Of a DNA stretch of 38,301 bases, positions 17,601 to 25,622 are shown in pieces (the first letter of the stretch is position 1; every line of letters begins with the position of its first letter). The DNA is from Planctomycetota bacterium (GTDB lineage Bacteria; Planctomycetota; Planctomycetia; Pirellulales; Pirellulaceae), in contig JAPLNJ010000558.1 in NCBI GenBank assembly GCA_026692885.1, positions 1-38,301 of the forward strand. Direction: 5' to 3'. A program made the position numbers and the translations under genes. The notes below the pieces were generated by a model. It did not search any database, was not told where the DNA came from, and was given only the letters and a program-made list of their open reading frames with translations.

Positions 17601-18194
17601 TACGGGGTTCGCTTCGGACCGATCAAATGGCGGTTCTTCTGGGCGCGAATCGGCAACGGTTTGTACGTGGCCAGCCAGCCGTACATCTTGGAGGACCTGG
17701 CGGCGTTGCAGGCGGGCCCCGCCGCGAAGCCAGACGCCGCCCGCGACGTGGTCGGCCACGGCCTGGTGCGCATCCGGCCGCAGCATTGGCAACAGGTGCT
17801 GACCGGTTACCAGTTGGGGTGGGCCGAGAACAACCGGGAAGCCTGTCTGAACAACGTCGGACCGCTGTCGAGTCTGGCCCGCGCGTGGCCGCCAACAACC
17901 GCGGACAAAACGGCGGACGAGATTCACGCCGCGCTGGTGAAACTGGGTGAGCGATTCTGCGATGCCCACTGCTTCTGCCCGGACGGCGGCCAGTATCAGC
18001 TGTCGACCGACGGCAAGTCCGTGACCTGTACGCTGCACGGCACGGCGCTGGCCCCGCGTCAGCAGTCAGCGCCCGCGGCCAACAGCGAACTCGGCCGTCT
18101 GTTGCGTAATTTTGCCGACATGACCCTAACACTGACGTTCCTGAAAGACGGTCTGCACGCCGTGGCGACGATCGACCGCCAGCCGCGGAAGTAG
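14634..18194 (+). CDS. Large secreted DUF1559-containing protein
   Basis: 1186 aa from ATG 14634, which has AAGGAA five bases upstream. Met42 (14757) starts directly at the hydrophobic signal (MAVVLVAAVAVGLIGRGAG) and is the alternative. The codons between the two starts include a dispersed repeat (14697-14724). The middle (about residues 648-835 from 14634) is a DUF1559/SBP_bac_10 domain, with LQQLARGWQNYHDTFKFFP, MRDITDGTSNTLMLVE and AFADGSIQFLRN. Unlike typical DUF1559 proteins there is no prepilin-type leader and the domain is embedded, not N-terminal. Two copies of a pseudopilin-like CPDGG-x-Y...C-x2-HG motif occur near residues 482 and 1114. Other parts (the VPDDFYFVEFRSLSKLLDL region) resemble DUF3352-like proteins. 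Function unknown; probably exported. Confidence 0.8.
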   Translation: MNPCIRLRNGQEVASAAGFRPLTPTHSPEYRGEGVVLRPCLMAVVLVAAVAVGLIGRGAGLKAAEPVGPNAWTLDEALEQVRLHPRDIFLQYVALQLARRENRLEQILPTVAAWQPRPGPQDPQRTAGVDLFNLFSGALAVQESLQLDTMRGEEGRPTGPRPNRTPAPQGKTPPPGTPVAIATLTGPTIQSHPWEKMLGDKQPEISPLARCVPDDFYFVEFRSLSKLLDLADHGDLWGTHLFSQSQQEARSQLVGDRLKQQLALETSGLLRPFYDLVVEDVAATGSDLFLREGSDVTVLFRFRQAAVFKPQMELFLDKAAKSQPDARRSQGECLGVPYEHVTSPNRAVHVFAAYPQPNLHVRSNSRVALERVLAAIRGQDAQGQAVTRLGDTKEFAFIRTLMPRGAAEEDGLVYLSDPFIRRLVGPQVKLTERRRMVCYNHLRMIGHASLLYRTERGRVPASLPELEAGKCSPGEFGKDNLSCPDGGRYTLSADGSGGVCSHHGRPQGLIPCCEIPLTQVTEPEAAAYRQFLGEYEQYWRTFFDPIAIRIQVAPQRYRVETIVLPLIDNSIYTRLAQSVGGKPEPLDSLPVPKRNIFSVAVRLNKANLIRESGLQSLLEAEEAEAAPAAEREAEAAAATKRKAEAVGRTLQQLARGWQNYHDTFKFFPSASVDATGQKSGLSWRVHVLAFTEHRALYDKFHRNEPWDSEHNRQLIAEMPELYRPANKQLAAAGKTKFVTLRGDQTICPTEPRQISMRDITDGTSNTLMLVEADDEHAVVWTKPDDLEVDWQKPAAGLAVRPPGGFLVAFADGSIQFLRNTIAADTLAALMTRAGGEPVALQPEDQLAFQLYYERPQLFGLSGEVLGQLNIGAFLSKGIGNYIGLHVYDSEPMFDFSLPRLLGLSLGSFQGGGRRGNEWMLMAGVFISALNSPVYVSVPVQDAKLVDEFLVRLDGFLARVAHRRFGNQAELFGVEQDYYQLSSGDPLTRSYGVRFGPIKWRFFWARIGNGLYVASQPYILEDLAALQAGPAAKPDAARDVVGHGLVRIRPQHWQQVLTGYQLGWAENNREACLNNVGPLSSLARAWPPTTADKTADEIHAALVKLGERFCDAHCFCPDGGQYQLSTDGKSVTCTLHGTALAPRQQSAPAANSELGRLLRNFADMTLTLTFLKDGLHAVATIDRQPRK
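14697..14724 (+). repeat. Short dispersed repeat, copy 2, inside a reading frame
   Basis: 28 bp matching the reverse complement of 14336-14363 at 26 of 28 positions. It encodes LTPTHSPEY within the leader of the DUF1559-type gene if translation starts at 14634. The GGAGTACCGGGG that follows extends a local palindrome. Confidence 0.75.
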
Positions 18195-18511
18195 CCGTGG
18201 TACCGTGCGGCTGGCATTCGCTCGTTTGCCCGGGCTGCTGGGATTGAGCGAGATAGTCAATTCGGTGTGGGAGCGAACCGGTGCGCGAGCGGGCGTTGCA
18301 GTTCGTCGGCGAATAAGCCGTGGCTGAAGTCGCAAGCTGCGAGGCTGATCGCAGTCGATTCATTACACGTTTTGCCAGCATGGTGTTGTTCGCGGTTGGA
18401 AGCTATCTGAACGCGAGACTTCGGGCGGAGAATCGGCAGACACCACTGTCCTGATCGAGCGGTGTGACACAAATCACGAGGCGCACGTCCGCTGACAGGA
18501 AAGGCGAAATC

Positions 18512-18556
18512 ATGGGCACCGTCTACCGCAAGACGGTTACCAAGCCGCCGCATTGA
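18512..18556 (+). pseudogene. Remnant of a planctomycete tyrosine-recombinase gene (5' stump)
   Basis: ATG 18512, with AGGAAAGG upstream, encodes MGTVYRKTVTKPPH and then TGA. The first twelve residues match, from memory, the conserved N-terminus (MGTVYRKTVTKPLP) of phage-type integrases common in planctomycetes. The match ends at codon 12, so the rest of the gene has been lost. The surrounding 18195-19035 gap contains no intact gene, and an orphan terminator lies at 18954. This suggests an excised or decayed integrated element. Confidence 0.55.
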
Positions 18557-18591
18557 TCGTAACGCTGCGAAACGCTAGCAGCAGGAGGTCA

Positions 18592-18669
18592 GGGTGGCTG
18601 GGGCAGAGTGCAGCGATGCCCCAGAAACCGGGTACTGGGGCTTCGCTTAGGCTCAGCCACCAGCCACCC
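18592..18669. repeat. Imperfect palindrome GGGTGGCTGG...CAGCCACCC
   Basis: Arms GGGTGGCTGGGGCAGAG... (18592-18624) and CTGGGGCTTCGCTTAGGCTC... (about 18635-18669) are largely complementary, with a 2-bp offset. This is a type of element I recognise from planctomycete intergenic regions. The rest of the 18195-18950 gap shows no other structure I can name. Confidence 0.75.
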
Positions 18670-18953
18670 GGATCATTGCCAGCGCCGACAGCAGGGCGCC
18701 ACCGTCCGATCAAGGCCACCAATCCAGCACGCCGGAGAAACTACGCCGGCTGGGCAGACATGAGGGGATTCGCCGGTTGTTCGTCGCGGATCGGAATCCG
18801 TGCTTGGACAAGGTCCGCTCTGCCGATGTTATCAGCGGCGGGAAGACGCCGCCAAACAAGCTCCTTGCCATCCGCCCCGTGAGATTGGGTTACGAGTACT
18901 CCTCCAACTCGCCCTGCCAAAGCCTGATCTGATGGGGTCCCAAAGGCCCTCCG

Positions 18954-18990
18954 AAACCCAGCCGTTCCCCGCGGCTGGGTTTTATTTTTT
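18954..18990 (+). terminator. Strong intrinsic terminator (orphan)
   Basis: An 11-bp perfect stem AAACCCAGCCG / CGGCTGGGTTT (18954-18964, 18972-18982) with a 7-base loop is followed by TTTATTTTTT. The T run is only on the plus strand. No complete plus-strand gene ends within 750 bp upstream, so it may serve a lost integrase-linked gene or an unrecognised RNA. Confidence 0.85.
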
Positions 18991-19035
18991 CTTGGCGAAC
19001 CACGCGGATGCAAGGTCCCACTCGGCGAGTGGGGC

Positions 19036-20532
19036 TTACTGGCGGGCGAGGTACAGCCACCGGGCGGCGAAGATCAACAGCGAGACGGCCCAGAGCAGGC
19101 CAAACAGCAACTGGGCTACCGGACCGCACAGCGTCAACAAGGGCGCCGCAGCCAGGAAGGCCAACCCGATCACATAGCTTCCACCCCACGTGTGACACCC
19201 CATCACAAAGAAGCCGAAGCCGCTGAGAATCGCCGCCAGTGGGTAGAGTTCCTGATACGCGTGATGCTCCAGTCGCAAGACGGCCCACGCGGCAGACAGC
19301 GCCACGAGATACCCGATCCAGATGGCCCACACCGGGCGTTCGGCCGCGTTGGTCGGCAGAATCGACTGACTCCGGCTGCGCCACAACACCAGGAACAGGA
19401 GCAAGAACATCGTCGACCGCGGAAGCCACACGGCCAGCCAACGTTCGTAGCCCGCGACGGTCAGCTGGTACTGCGTGGCGTGCGTCAGAAAAATCACCGC
19501 GGCGAATTGGCAGAGGGTGAGCGCCCAGTCCTTAAAGTGCTCCTCGTGTTGGCTATGGGTCAGTGCCCGAGTCACCCGATCCAACAGGTTGATGCTGGTC
19601 GCCTGAATGGGTTCGTTCTTCAAGAACAGGGCCAAGTCGGCCGCCAGGGCTTCGGCCGTGGGATACCGCAGCGACCGCTCCTTTTGCAGGCATTTCAAAC
19701 AAATCGTTTCCAGGTCGCGAGGGACGTTCGGGTTCAACAGCCGCGGGGGAACCGGGTCGGTGGCGATGACCTGGAGCAACGTTTCCAGCGGGGTGGCGGC
19801 CCGGAACGGCGGTCGGCCGGTCAGGAGTTCGTAGAGGATCGCCCCCAACGAGTAGACGTCGCTGACCGGTCCGATGTCGTTCATCCTGGCCTCGGCCTGC
19901 TCGGGTGCCATGTAGCTGGGCGTACCCAAGATCTGGCCGGTCATCGTCAGCGCGGGGCCGGCTTGGACTTTTTTGGCCAAGCCAAAGTCGGTAACCCGCG
20001 GCTGACCGGTTTTGTCCAGCAGCACGTTAGCCGGTTTCAGATCGCGATGGATGACGCCGTGGGTATGGGCGTAATGCACCGCTTCGGCCGTGGTCTTGGT
20101 GAGCTCCGCCGCCTCCCGCGGCGGCAGCGGTCCATCGGCGATTTTGGCGGCCAGGCTGCGCCCCTCGACGTACCCCATCGAGAAGAAGTGCTGCCCCTCG
20201 CACTGGCCGACTTCGTAGACCGGCACGATGCCCGGGTGATCCAGTCCGGCGGCCGCCTCGGCTTCAGCATGGAACCGCTGGACTTCCGCCTGCGAGGCGA
20301 ACTGACCGGCCAGCACCATTTTCAAGGCGACAATCCGGTTGAGGCTCTTCTGCCGAGCCCGGTAGACGATACCCATACCCCCGCGGGCGATTTCGCCAAG
20401 CAGTTCGTAGTCGCCGAACGAGCGGGAGGGCACGCTCGAGGTGAATCCGGCCTCACCGCTGACGGGCAGCGTTTTATCGCAGGCCCCATTCGCGGCGGGG
20501 CCTGTATCGGGTTCTCGATCTGGCTTGGCCAT
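19036..20532 (-). CDS. Membrane Ser/Thr protein kinase
   Basis: 498 aa from ATG 20532. An N-terminal Hanks-type kinase domain (about 41-305) has GEIARGGMG glycine loop, K71 in VALKM, catalytic HRDLKPAN with D164, DFG 182-184 and APE 209-211, so it should be active. The C-terminal 160 residues contain about six transmembrane helices with short loops and no extracytoplasmic sensor domain. This kinase plus polytopic tail plan is common in planctomycetes. It probably phosphorylates cytoplasmic targets in response to a membrane signal; the target is unknown. It follows the reductase gene (20590) by 57 bp on the same strand, so cotranscription is likely. Confidence 0.93.
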   Translation of the reverse strand: MAKPDREPDTGPAANGACDKTLPVSGEAGFTSSVPSRSFGDYELLGEIARGGMGIVYRARQKSLNRIVALKMVLAGQFASQAEVQRFHAEAEAAAGLDHPGIVPVYEVGQCEGQHFFSMGYVEGRSLAAKIADGPLPPREAAELTKTTAEAVHYAHTHGVIHRDLKPANVLLDKTGQPRVTDFGLAKKVQAGPALTMTGQILGTPSYMAPEQAEARMNDIGPVSDVYSLGAILYELLTGRPPFRAATPLETLLQVIATDPVPPRLLNPNVPRDLETICLKCLQKERSLRYPTAEALAADLALFLKNEPIQATSINLLDRVTRALTHSQHEEHFKDWALTLCQFAAVIFLTHATQYQLTVAGYERWLAVWLPRSTMFLLLFLVLWRSRSQSILPTNAAERPVWAIWIGYLVALSAAWAVLRLEHHAYQELYPLAAILSGFGFFVMGCHTWGGSYVIGLAFLAAAPLLTLCGPVAQLLFGLLWAVSLLIFAARWLYLARQ

Positions 20533-20589
20533 GGGAGTAACTCCGGCGAATTCTTCCCACTCGCGTCTGGTCGTAGCATACCGCTGATT

Positions 20590-21216
20590 TCAGCGTTTCA
20601 CCATCCGGAACGCACAATCGCCCCAGCCACCGAACACGGCCAGGTGGATGTAGAGGTGCGCCAGGGGCTCCAGGTGCCGCGCCTGCTGGAGCGGACCGGC
20701 ATCCACGGGTTCCAGACCGACGTCCTCGGTCAAGGATCGGACGACGGCCTTCGCTTCCGCATCGTCTCCGCAATAGAACATGGCCGCTTTCTCGCCGCCG
20801 AACGACGGGTTCGCCATCGAAGCGTTGCTGACCGTGTTGAAGGCTTTGACGACCTTCGCACCCGGAGCCCAGACGGCAATCTGCTCGGCGGCCGACGTGG
20901 TGAAGCCGAACTCCAATCGCTGCAAGTCCGCGCTGATCGGGTTGATACAGTCCAGCAAGATCTTCCCGGCTAAGTCGCCTAACGACTTCAACACTTCCTG
21001 GGTCACATGCCAAGGAAAGGCCAAGAGCACCACGGCGTTCGCTTCCACCGCCGCGCGGAGCGTGGTCGCCGTGGCCTGGGGAGACTTGCTCAAGACTTCG
21101 CGGACTTCGGCGGACTCCGGATCGCGGACGCCGTAGGTGACGCGATGCCCCCGGTTGGCCCAACGCATGCCAAGCGTGCCACCAACCCGTCCGGTGCCCA
21201 AGATGGCGATGTTCAT
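20590..21216 (-). CDS. NADPH-dependent F420 reductase-like oxidoreductase
   Basis: 208 aa from ATG 21216, selected by GAGGAGA eight bases upstream; the frame opens 12 codons earlier without a ribosome site. The N-terminal Rossmann fold shows MNIAILGTGRVGG (GTGRVG, residues 7-12), followed by RDPES, VVLLAFPWH and the KAFNT motif of the F420-dependent NADP oxidoreductase family (also called NADPH-dependent F420 reductase, or YjgR/Fno-like). The reaction would be hydride transfer involving NADP(H). The electron partner cannot be inferred, because many bacterial members act without F420. It probably shares a transcript with the kinase gene downstream. Confidence 0.88.
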   Translation of the reverse strand: MNIAILGTGRVGGTLGMRWANRGHRVTYGVRDPESAEVREVLSKSPQATATTLRAAVEANAVVLLAFPWHVTQEVLKSLGDLAGKILLDCINPISADLQRLEFGFTTSAAEQIAVWAPGAKVVKAFNTVSNASMANPSFGGEKAAMFYCGDDAEAKAVVRSLTEDVGLEPVDAGPLQQARHLEPLAHLYIHLAVFGGWGDCAFRMVKR

Positions 21217-21253
21217 CAAGAATGTCTCCTCACGCGGTCCAGCCGCAGCCAAA

Positions 21254-21301
21254 GTAGGTCAGGCTTTCCAGGCTGACGTCAGCCTGGAAAGCCTGACCTA
21301 C
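21254..21301. repeat. 48-bp perfect palindrome centred on TGACGTCA
   Basis: GTAGGTCAGGCTTTCCAGGC (21254-21273) is followed with almost no loop by its exact reverse complement, ending at 21301; the centre is TGACGTCA. It lies between the MoxR-partner gene and the reductase gene. Because the partner gene is frameshifted, its present stop codon (21279) falls inside this palindrome. Confidence 0.93.
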
Positions 21302-23258
21302 ACGATGCCTCGTCGCAGGCACCCATGATGTCGTGTGCAGGCCGATTGGTCAAGGACGGCGGATGAACCGGGCCGCGTGGCTGCGGACCTCCTTGCCGTT
21401 CAGCACGTGGACCATCCGCAATTGCTGGATGGTGGAATCCCCGAATTGTCCCAGCGGCAAATGCACCCACTGCTTGCGAAACCGCCGGGCCAACCTCCGC
21501 CAACCGGCACCCGGTGGCAACGCACTGAGCAACACGATCTGCCGTGAGCGACTGTACAAGCAGGCCAGAGCGACTGTACAGGCAGGCCGCCGCCAGCAGC
21601 CGTTCTTCGAGTGTTTCGGCGAAGTCCAATCGCGGGTCGCACCAGACGTCCGGGATAGACATAGGGGGATACAGAAACAGGGCCCCGCCGTACGTCGCCA
21701 GACAGATACCCGGTCCCACCATCTCGTCGTGGAAATTCGTGGCGAAGAAAGCCAGCGTCGACTCCTCGTCATGCTCGGCGTACCAGGTCGTCCGCCAAGG
21801 ATAATCGCGTGGGTCGGCGGGTGCATCGAAGAGCATCACCGCACAGTCCAGGTACCCGCGACTGGGCGGTAGCACCTTGACGTAGATCCCACCGTCGTAC
21901 CAGTGCCGCAGCGTCTCGCGGATGTCGATGCCGTCCATCACGCTGGTGGTGAACTTCTCCGTGCGGGCCAGATCTGCCCCCATGACCGCTTGGGCACGAT
22001 CGAACACATGGGTGCGGAAATCCTCAATCCGCTCGTCCTCCGGCGGCCAACTGCACTGCGAGTAGGGGTTCCACTGCATCTGCCAGCGACGGACTTCCCG
22101 GGGATCGGGGCGCCGTTGCAGGGCGCAATTCCGCCAAACCATCGGTGGCCCCGGCAGGCGGCTGACCAGGCCGACGATCTCACCGTCCGGCAGTTGACCG
22201 CGATCGACGCCCAATTTGATCGTCGCGCAGCCCAGATCCTCGGCGTACGGGTACTCGCGCGCCGTCTCGGCCAGGTGGATCGCGTACTGATCCCCGCAGA
22301 CCTGCTTGGCTGCCACCACCAGACTGTACAGGTCGGGCGTCATCCGCCGCTCGATCAAGGACAGGTTCCGGATGTATTTCAGGCACTGCGACAGCAAGCA
22401 CGGCGTGATCTGGCGGGCCCGGCCTTGGAGATCCTCCCGATAGGCGTCGCGCGCCGCCAGCAGCAGTTCCTTGACACCGTCGATCGACAGGTTCTCGTCG
22501 TCACCCAAGTCGGCGCGTGCGCGCTCGTACAAGCCCGTGATGAACGGCAATTCACCCAGCAAGAAGATCAAGGTCCGGGCGTTGGCTTGGTAGAGGACCG
22601 GCTCGCTGACGTCCTGGTCCTCGGCCGCCACCGGAGTCCGTTCCAGATAAGCTTCCCGGAGCCACGGCCAATCCAGCACGGAACATACCAGCAGAATTGA
22701 CTGGTACTGACGCTCCAACTCGCGGAGCCGGTGGGCCATGTGGATGACCCGCTCCTGCGGCTGACCGGCGGGCAAGCGCGGGAGTTGCGGGAGGATGGCG
22801 GCCGAGAAGCGTTCGAGTGGGACTCGCTTCAGCGCATAAGGGTCCGGCAACACAGCGCGGTGCGGCAGGAACCGCGACGTCTCCAGGTCGATGAACTTGC
22901 GCGGCAGACGTTCGCCCAGCGCCACACGCAGGGCCATGATCACGCCCTGGCACGGGTCGATGGGCACGTAGCTTCGCTGGGGCAGGTCGTCGTCTTCCTG
23001 TTCGTCCGGTGTGTCGGCTTCCGGCGACCAGTCGCTGAAGCATTGCGCCGACTCCGCTTGGGTTACCAACGTCGGCGTCGGCAGCCACTGGATGGCTCGT
23101 TCCACTGCGGTCTGAAACGAAGGCGGCAGCGGCACGGCCAGACAGTCGAACGGGTGCGTCAGCAGCACCCGCCGGACCTCCAGCGCAAAGTCCCCGCTGC
23201 CGTGAATGATCGGCAGAACCGAGATGCGCGGACCGATCTGCAACGCGGCGTGCAACAT
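21279..23258 (-). CDS. MoxR-partner protein (possibly TraB/EreA/DUF5682-like), C-terminus frameshifted
   Basis: 659 aa as it now reads from ATG 23258. I do not recognise a named family with certainty. The N-terminal IIHGSGDFALEVRRVLLTHPFDCLAVPLPP, the later CQGVIMALRVALGE and the ILLVCSVLDWPWL segment recall the general plan of ChaN/TraB/DUF5682-type proteins that accompany MoxR ATPases; this is inference. A 22-bp tandem duplication at 21545-21588 shifts the frame after about residue 563. The last 96 residues, ending inside the downstream palindrome, are therefore out of frame. Removing one copy gives a tail reading RQIVLLSALPP ... VHLPLGQF ... AARFIRRP that stops at 21350 and has far better third-position GC. 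Transcribed after the MoxR gene, with a 200-bp spacer holding a palindrome. Confidence 0.72.
   Translation of the reverse strand: MLHAALQIGPRISVLPIIHGSGDFALEVRRVLLTHPFDCLAVPLPPSFQTAVERAIQWLPTPTLVTQAESAQCFSDWSPEADTPDEQEDDDLPQRSYVPIDPCQGVIMALRVALGERLPRKFIDLETSRFLPHRAVLPDPYALKRVPLERFSAAILPQLPRLPAGQPQERVIHMAHRLRELERQYQSILLVCSVLDWPWLREAYLERTPVAAEDQDVSEPVLYQANARTLIFLLGELPFITGLYERARADLGDDENLSIDGVKELLLAARDAYREDLQGRARQITPCLLSQCLKYIRNLSLIERRMTPDLYSLVVAAKQVCGDQYAIHLAETAREYPYAEDLGCATIKLGVDRGQLPDGEIVGLVSRLPGPPMVWRNCALQRRPDPREVRRWQMQWNPYSQCSWPPEDERIEDFRTHVFDRAQAVMGADLARTEKFTTSVMDGIDIRETLRHWYDGGIYVKVLPPSRGYLDCAVMLFDAPADPRDYPWRTTWYAEHDEESTLAFFATNFHDEMVGPGICLATYGGALFLYPPMSIPDVWCDPRLDFAETLEERLLAAACLYSRSGLLVQSLTADRVAQCVATGCRLAEVGPAVSQAVGAFAAGTIRGFHHPAIADGPRAERQGGPQPRGPVHPPSLTNRPAHDIMGACDEASCRSGFPG
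21545..21588. repeat. 22-bp tandem duplication inside MoxR-partner gene
   Basis: Copies at 21545-21566 and 21567-21588 share GAGCGACTGTACA plus CAGGCC, 20 of 22 identical. As 22 is not divisible by three, it changes the reading frame of the minus-strand gene. The two mismatches imply the duplication is not brand new. Confidence 0.92.
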
Positions 23259-23320
23259 CGATGGAGTCCCAGGTTGCGATTGTAAAGCGGAAGAACGGGC
23301 CTAACAGTCCCAGGCCGGTT

Positions 23321-23448
23321 TATACCGCACGCGGTTGAGGATGGCGCATCCTCGTTTAACCCGGAGCCAACGGCGACGGCGTGTTTCACCGGGCGCCGTC
23401 GCCGTTGGCTCCGGGTTAAACGAGCCAATGCCAACCGCGTGTGGTATA
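23321..23448. repeat. Large nested palindrome between MoxR and partner genes
   Basis: Perfect 29-bp inner arms (23353-23381 and 23394-23422; core GTTTAACCCGGAGCCAACGG) enclose a 12-bp loop. Imperfect outer arms TATACCGCACGCGGTTG (23321 onward) and CAACCGCGTGTGGTATA (ending 23448) extend the element to 128 bp. It fills the spacer between the MoxR stop and the partner start. Confidence 0.9.
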
Positions 23449-23458
23449 GTGCCAAGTG

Positions 23459-24409
23459 CTAACGCTCGTCTTCTTCCTCGTCGCGATCCGGATGCAGCGG
23501 ATCGTCAGGATCGAAGAAGAAGTCGCCCAGGCCCAGCGGCAGAGCGTCGCCGCCCAGCGTCCGAGCCCGGCGTTCAGCCAGGCTGTCCAGGTCCGCGGCG
23601 TCTTGGCCCAGACAGGCTTCCAAGGACTCCCGCCAGGCTGCGTCCTTGCTCAGCGGATGTGCGGAGTCCTGCGCCAGCCGCTTCAAGGCGTAGCGGAGCA
23701 GATTGATGCCGTCGCGCGGCGAGAAGTCCAGATTCAACCCATGCGCTCGCTGCAGGAAGGCGACCGTCAAGGCCAGCATGTGCGCCTCGGCAAACGGCAA
23801 GTGATACTGCAGAATCGCCAGCTCGTCCTGCCGGTCGGGAAAGCCTAGCGTCAAGGTGGGCTGCAGGCGGCTGAGGATGTAGTCGGGGACTTCATAGGTC
23901 GAATCGTCCTGGTTCATGGTCACGGCGCAACGAAAGTTCGGATGCGCGTGGATCGTGATCCCGGCCACGACCGATTCGACGTAACGGCGATGGTCGAGCA
24001 GCGGTGCCAGACTGGCCCAGGATTTCTCGTTCATCCGGTTGCCTTCGTCCAGCAGGCAGACGCCGCCACGCAGCATGGCGGTCACCAGCGGCGAGGCGTG
24101 ATACGCAATCTTGCCGCTCTCGGCCAGGACCGGCGTCACCAGCAGATCTTCGGGACGCGTGTCGGCAGTGCATTGGTAGATGTGCAACTCTTGCCGACGA
24201 GCCTTTGTTCCCGCCACGGCCAACGCGGTCTTGCCGATCCCGGGCACACCGACCAAGCGTGGCGTCAACGGCAGATCGTCGTCGCTCACCACCAGCCAGC
24301 ACGCCAGCAGTTGCTGGAGAATCTCCTGCTGCCCGATCCACTCGCCCCGCACCTCGTGGGTGGGGCTGAGGTGTAGGTTGACGCCGTCGATCTGGATTTG
24401 GGCTGGCAT
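23459..24409 (-). CDS. MoxR-family AAA+ ATPase
   Basis: 316 aa from ATG 24409. AAA_5/MoxR-type ATPase with Walker A GVPGIGKT (54-61), Walker [10 protein letters not shown] (117-125), the insertion [16 protein letters not shown], sensor-1 region CAVTMNQDD and arginine region ILSRLQPT. The C-terminus is acidic ([17 protein letters not shown]). MoxR ATPases act as chaperones that mature or activate partner proteins, usually together with a VWA-domain protein; no VWA gene is visible here. It is placed between the HNH nuclease gene (49 bp upstream) and the unknown partner gene downstream, the latter being its most likely client or co-factor. Confidence 0.9.
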   Translation of the reverse strand: MPAQIQIDGVNLHLSPTHEVRGEWIGQQEILQQLLACWLVVSDDDLPLTPRLVGVPGIGKTALAVAGTKARRQELHIYQCTADTRPEDLLVTPVLAESGKIAYHASPLVTAMLRGGVCLLDEGNRMNEKSWASLAPLLDHRRYVESVVAGITIHAHPNFRCAVTMNQDDSTYEVPDYILSRLQPTLTLGFPDRQDELAILQYHLPFAEAHMLALTVAFLQRAHGLNLDFSPRDGINLLRYALKRLAQDSAHPLSKDAAWRESLEACLGQDAADLDSLAERRARTLGGDALPLGLGDFFFDPDDPLHPDRDEEEDER

Positions 24410-24457
24410 GAACTGGGATCGTCGTCATTATCCGAGGGTCGCCCCCTGAAACTGGCA

Positions 24458-25066
24458 CTAGTAAATTTCAGAGAGTTCGCCGCGTTCGCGCAGAGCGTAG
24501 CAACAACGATCCAGCCCTTCGGGACGCGAGTTGTCCACTTTTCTTTTTCGACGTAAATCCGGCAAATCCGCAGGGTAACCGAGGAGTTCCACAAGGAGTT
24601 CGCGATGATGATCGCGAACAAGCAGCTGCAAAACCGAGAGCATCCAAGCACGGAACCTAATGTGTTCCTCGTTGTTGAGTCGAAGGACTCTGATCAGTTT
24701 TAGGCCCGTTTCGTTCAATGCCCGGATGCTCCCGTCTTGTTCAACGTGCATGCATCGGCCGAATGGAACCACCCGTGGATCAGGTAAAGAGATCGCCCGC
24801 TTGAGCACGTTACATCCCGCACAGACATAGAGCAAGTTGTCAAACTCGCACCGGCCCTCAGGGTACTGGGACAGCGGCCTGGAATGGTCGATATGGAACA
24901 TACCTCGGCGTTGTCCCCAAGGCTCGCGCCAAAGGCAAAACGCACACCGAAAACTGAACTCGTCTCGCAACCAATCGCGGAAGGACTCGTACTGGCAGTA
25001 ACCCCGGGGGCCGTGTTTTGGTGTATGTGGCTCGGACAAATACTCGAACGCTTGCAGCGGCTCCAT
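24458..25066 (-). CDS. HNH endonuclease
   Basis: 202 aa from ATG 25066, selected by GGAGGG seven bases upstream; one base separates it from the response-regulator stop, so translation is probably coupled. It shows a zinc-bound HNH core: C41-x2-C44, HIDH (58-61), Asn77 in FDNLLY, C82-x2-C85 followed by Asn86. The C-terminal half (about 105-202) is helical and unassigned. HNH proteins cleave DNA in restriction, mobile-element or defence settings; no methylase or transposase is adjacent. Its location inside a signalling operon is unusual. Confidence 0.85.
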   Translation of the reverse strand: MEPLQAFEYLSEPHTPKHGPRGYCQYESFRDWLRDEFSFRCAFCLWREPWGQRRGMFHIDHSRPLSQYPEGRCEFDNLLYVCAGCNVLKRAISLPDPRVVPFGRCMHVEQDGSIRALNETGLKLIRVLRLNNEEHIRFRAWMLSVLQLLVRDHHRELLVELLGYPADLPDLRRKRKVDNSRPEGLDRCCYALRERGELSEIY

Positions 25067-25067
25067 G

Positions 25068-25622
25068 TCAGCCCTCCACTTCCTTCCCGCCGTTTCCGAG
25101 CACTTTGTTGATTCGTTGCTCCATGTCGCCAAGCGTTGGCGGAGCGATCTCGTGCAGTACCTTGTCGGCCTCCCGCTGCAGTTCATCCAATTCGCGAATT
25201 TCTGATTCTGAGAGTTCGCCAGCTATGTCCCACTCAATTAAGTCCCCGCGCCGCTTGTTTCTAATTTCCCACGTTGCCTCGGCCATTTTCGCATTGAACT
25301 CCGTATTGCTCCACGGTTTCGACAGAACACCTAAGTTGGGGATCCACCGCGTGCCTTCCAACCGGGTGCCAAAAGCCGTCACAAACAGGGATGGAATATG
25401 GAAACGCGTGATCAACTCGCGTGCAGCCTCGATCCCGTCCATGCCCCCCTGAAGGCTAATGTCCATTAGCGTGATGTCCGGCCGAAACGTATCGGCGTAA
25501 AGGATTGCATCTGCTCCGGTCGCAGCAAAGTCCCCAGCCAAACGGTATCCCAACCTCCGTAACCTCTCGGTCGTATTCATCGCTTGCGCAACGTCATCTT
25601 CAACGACGAGAATCTTCGGCAT
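25068..25622 (-). CDS. Response regulator with helical C-terminal extension
   Basis: 184 aa from ATG 25622 (MPKILVVEDD); GTG starts 4 and 7 codons upstream are possible, and GAGG better fits the GTG at 25634. The receiver domain shows E8-D9-D10 (VVEDD), phospho-acceptor D54 in TLMDISL, T82 and conserved K102 in LSKPW. No DNA-binding or enzymatic output domain follows, only about 65 charged helical residues (GELSESEIRELDELQREADKVL). The gene overlaps the end of the histidine-kinase remnant and precedes the HNH gene by one base. Probably the partner of that kinase. Confidence 0.88.
   Translation of the reverse strand: MPKILVVEDDVAQAMNTTERLRRLGYRLAGDFAATGADAILYADTFRPDITLMDISLQGGMDGIEAARELITRFHIPSLFVTAFGTRLEGTRWIPNLGVLSKPWSNTEFNAKMAEATWEIRNKRRGDLIEWDIAGELSESEIRELDELQREADKVLHEIAPPTLGDMEQRINKVLGNGGKEVEG

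Noticed and set aside
19192..20973. Plus-strand open frame of 593 codons across kinase and reductase genes
   Set aside because: It spans two well-supported minus-strand genes and their spacer, with no domain of its own.
23264..23277. GAGTCCCAGGTTGC resembling the MITE left end
   Set aside because: 13 of 14 bp match but no second terminal repeat follows; too short to call a copy.
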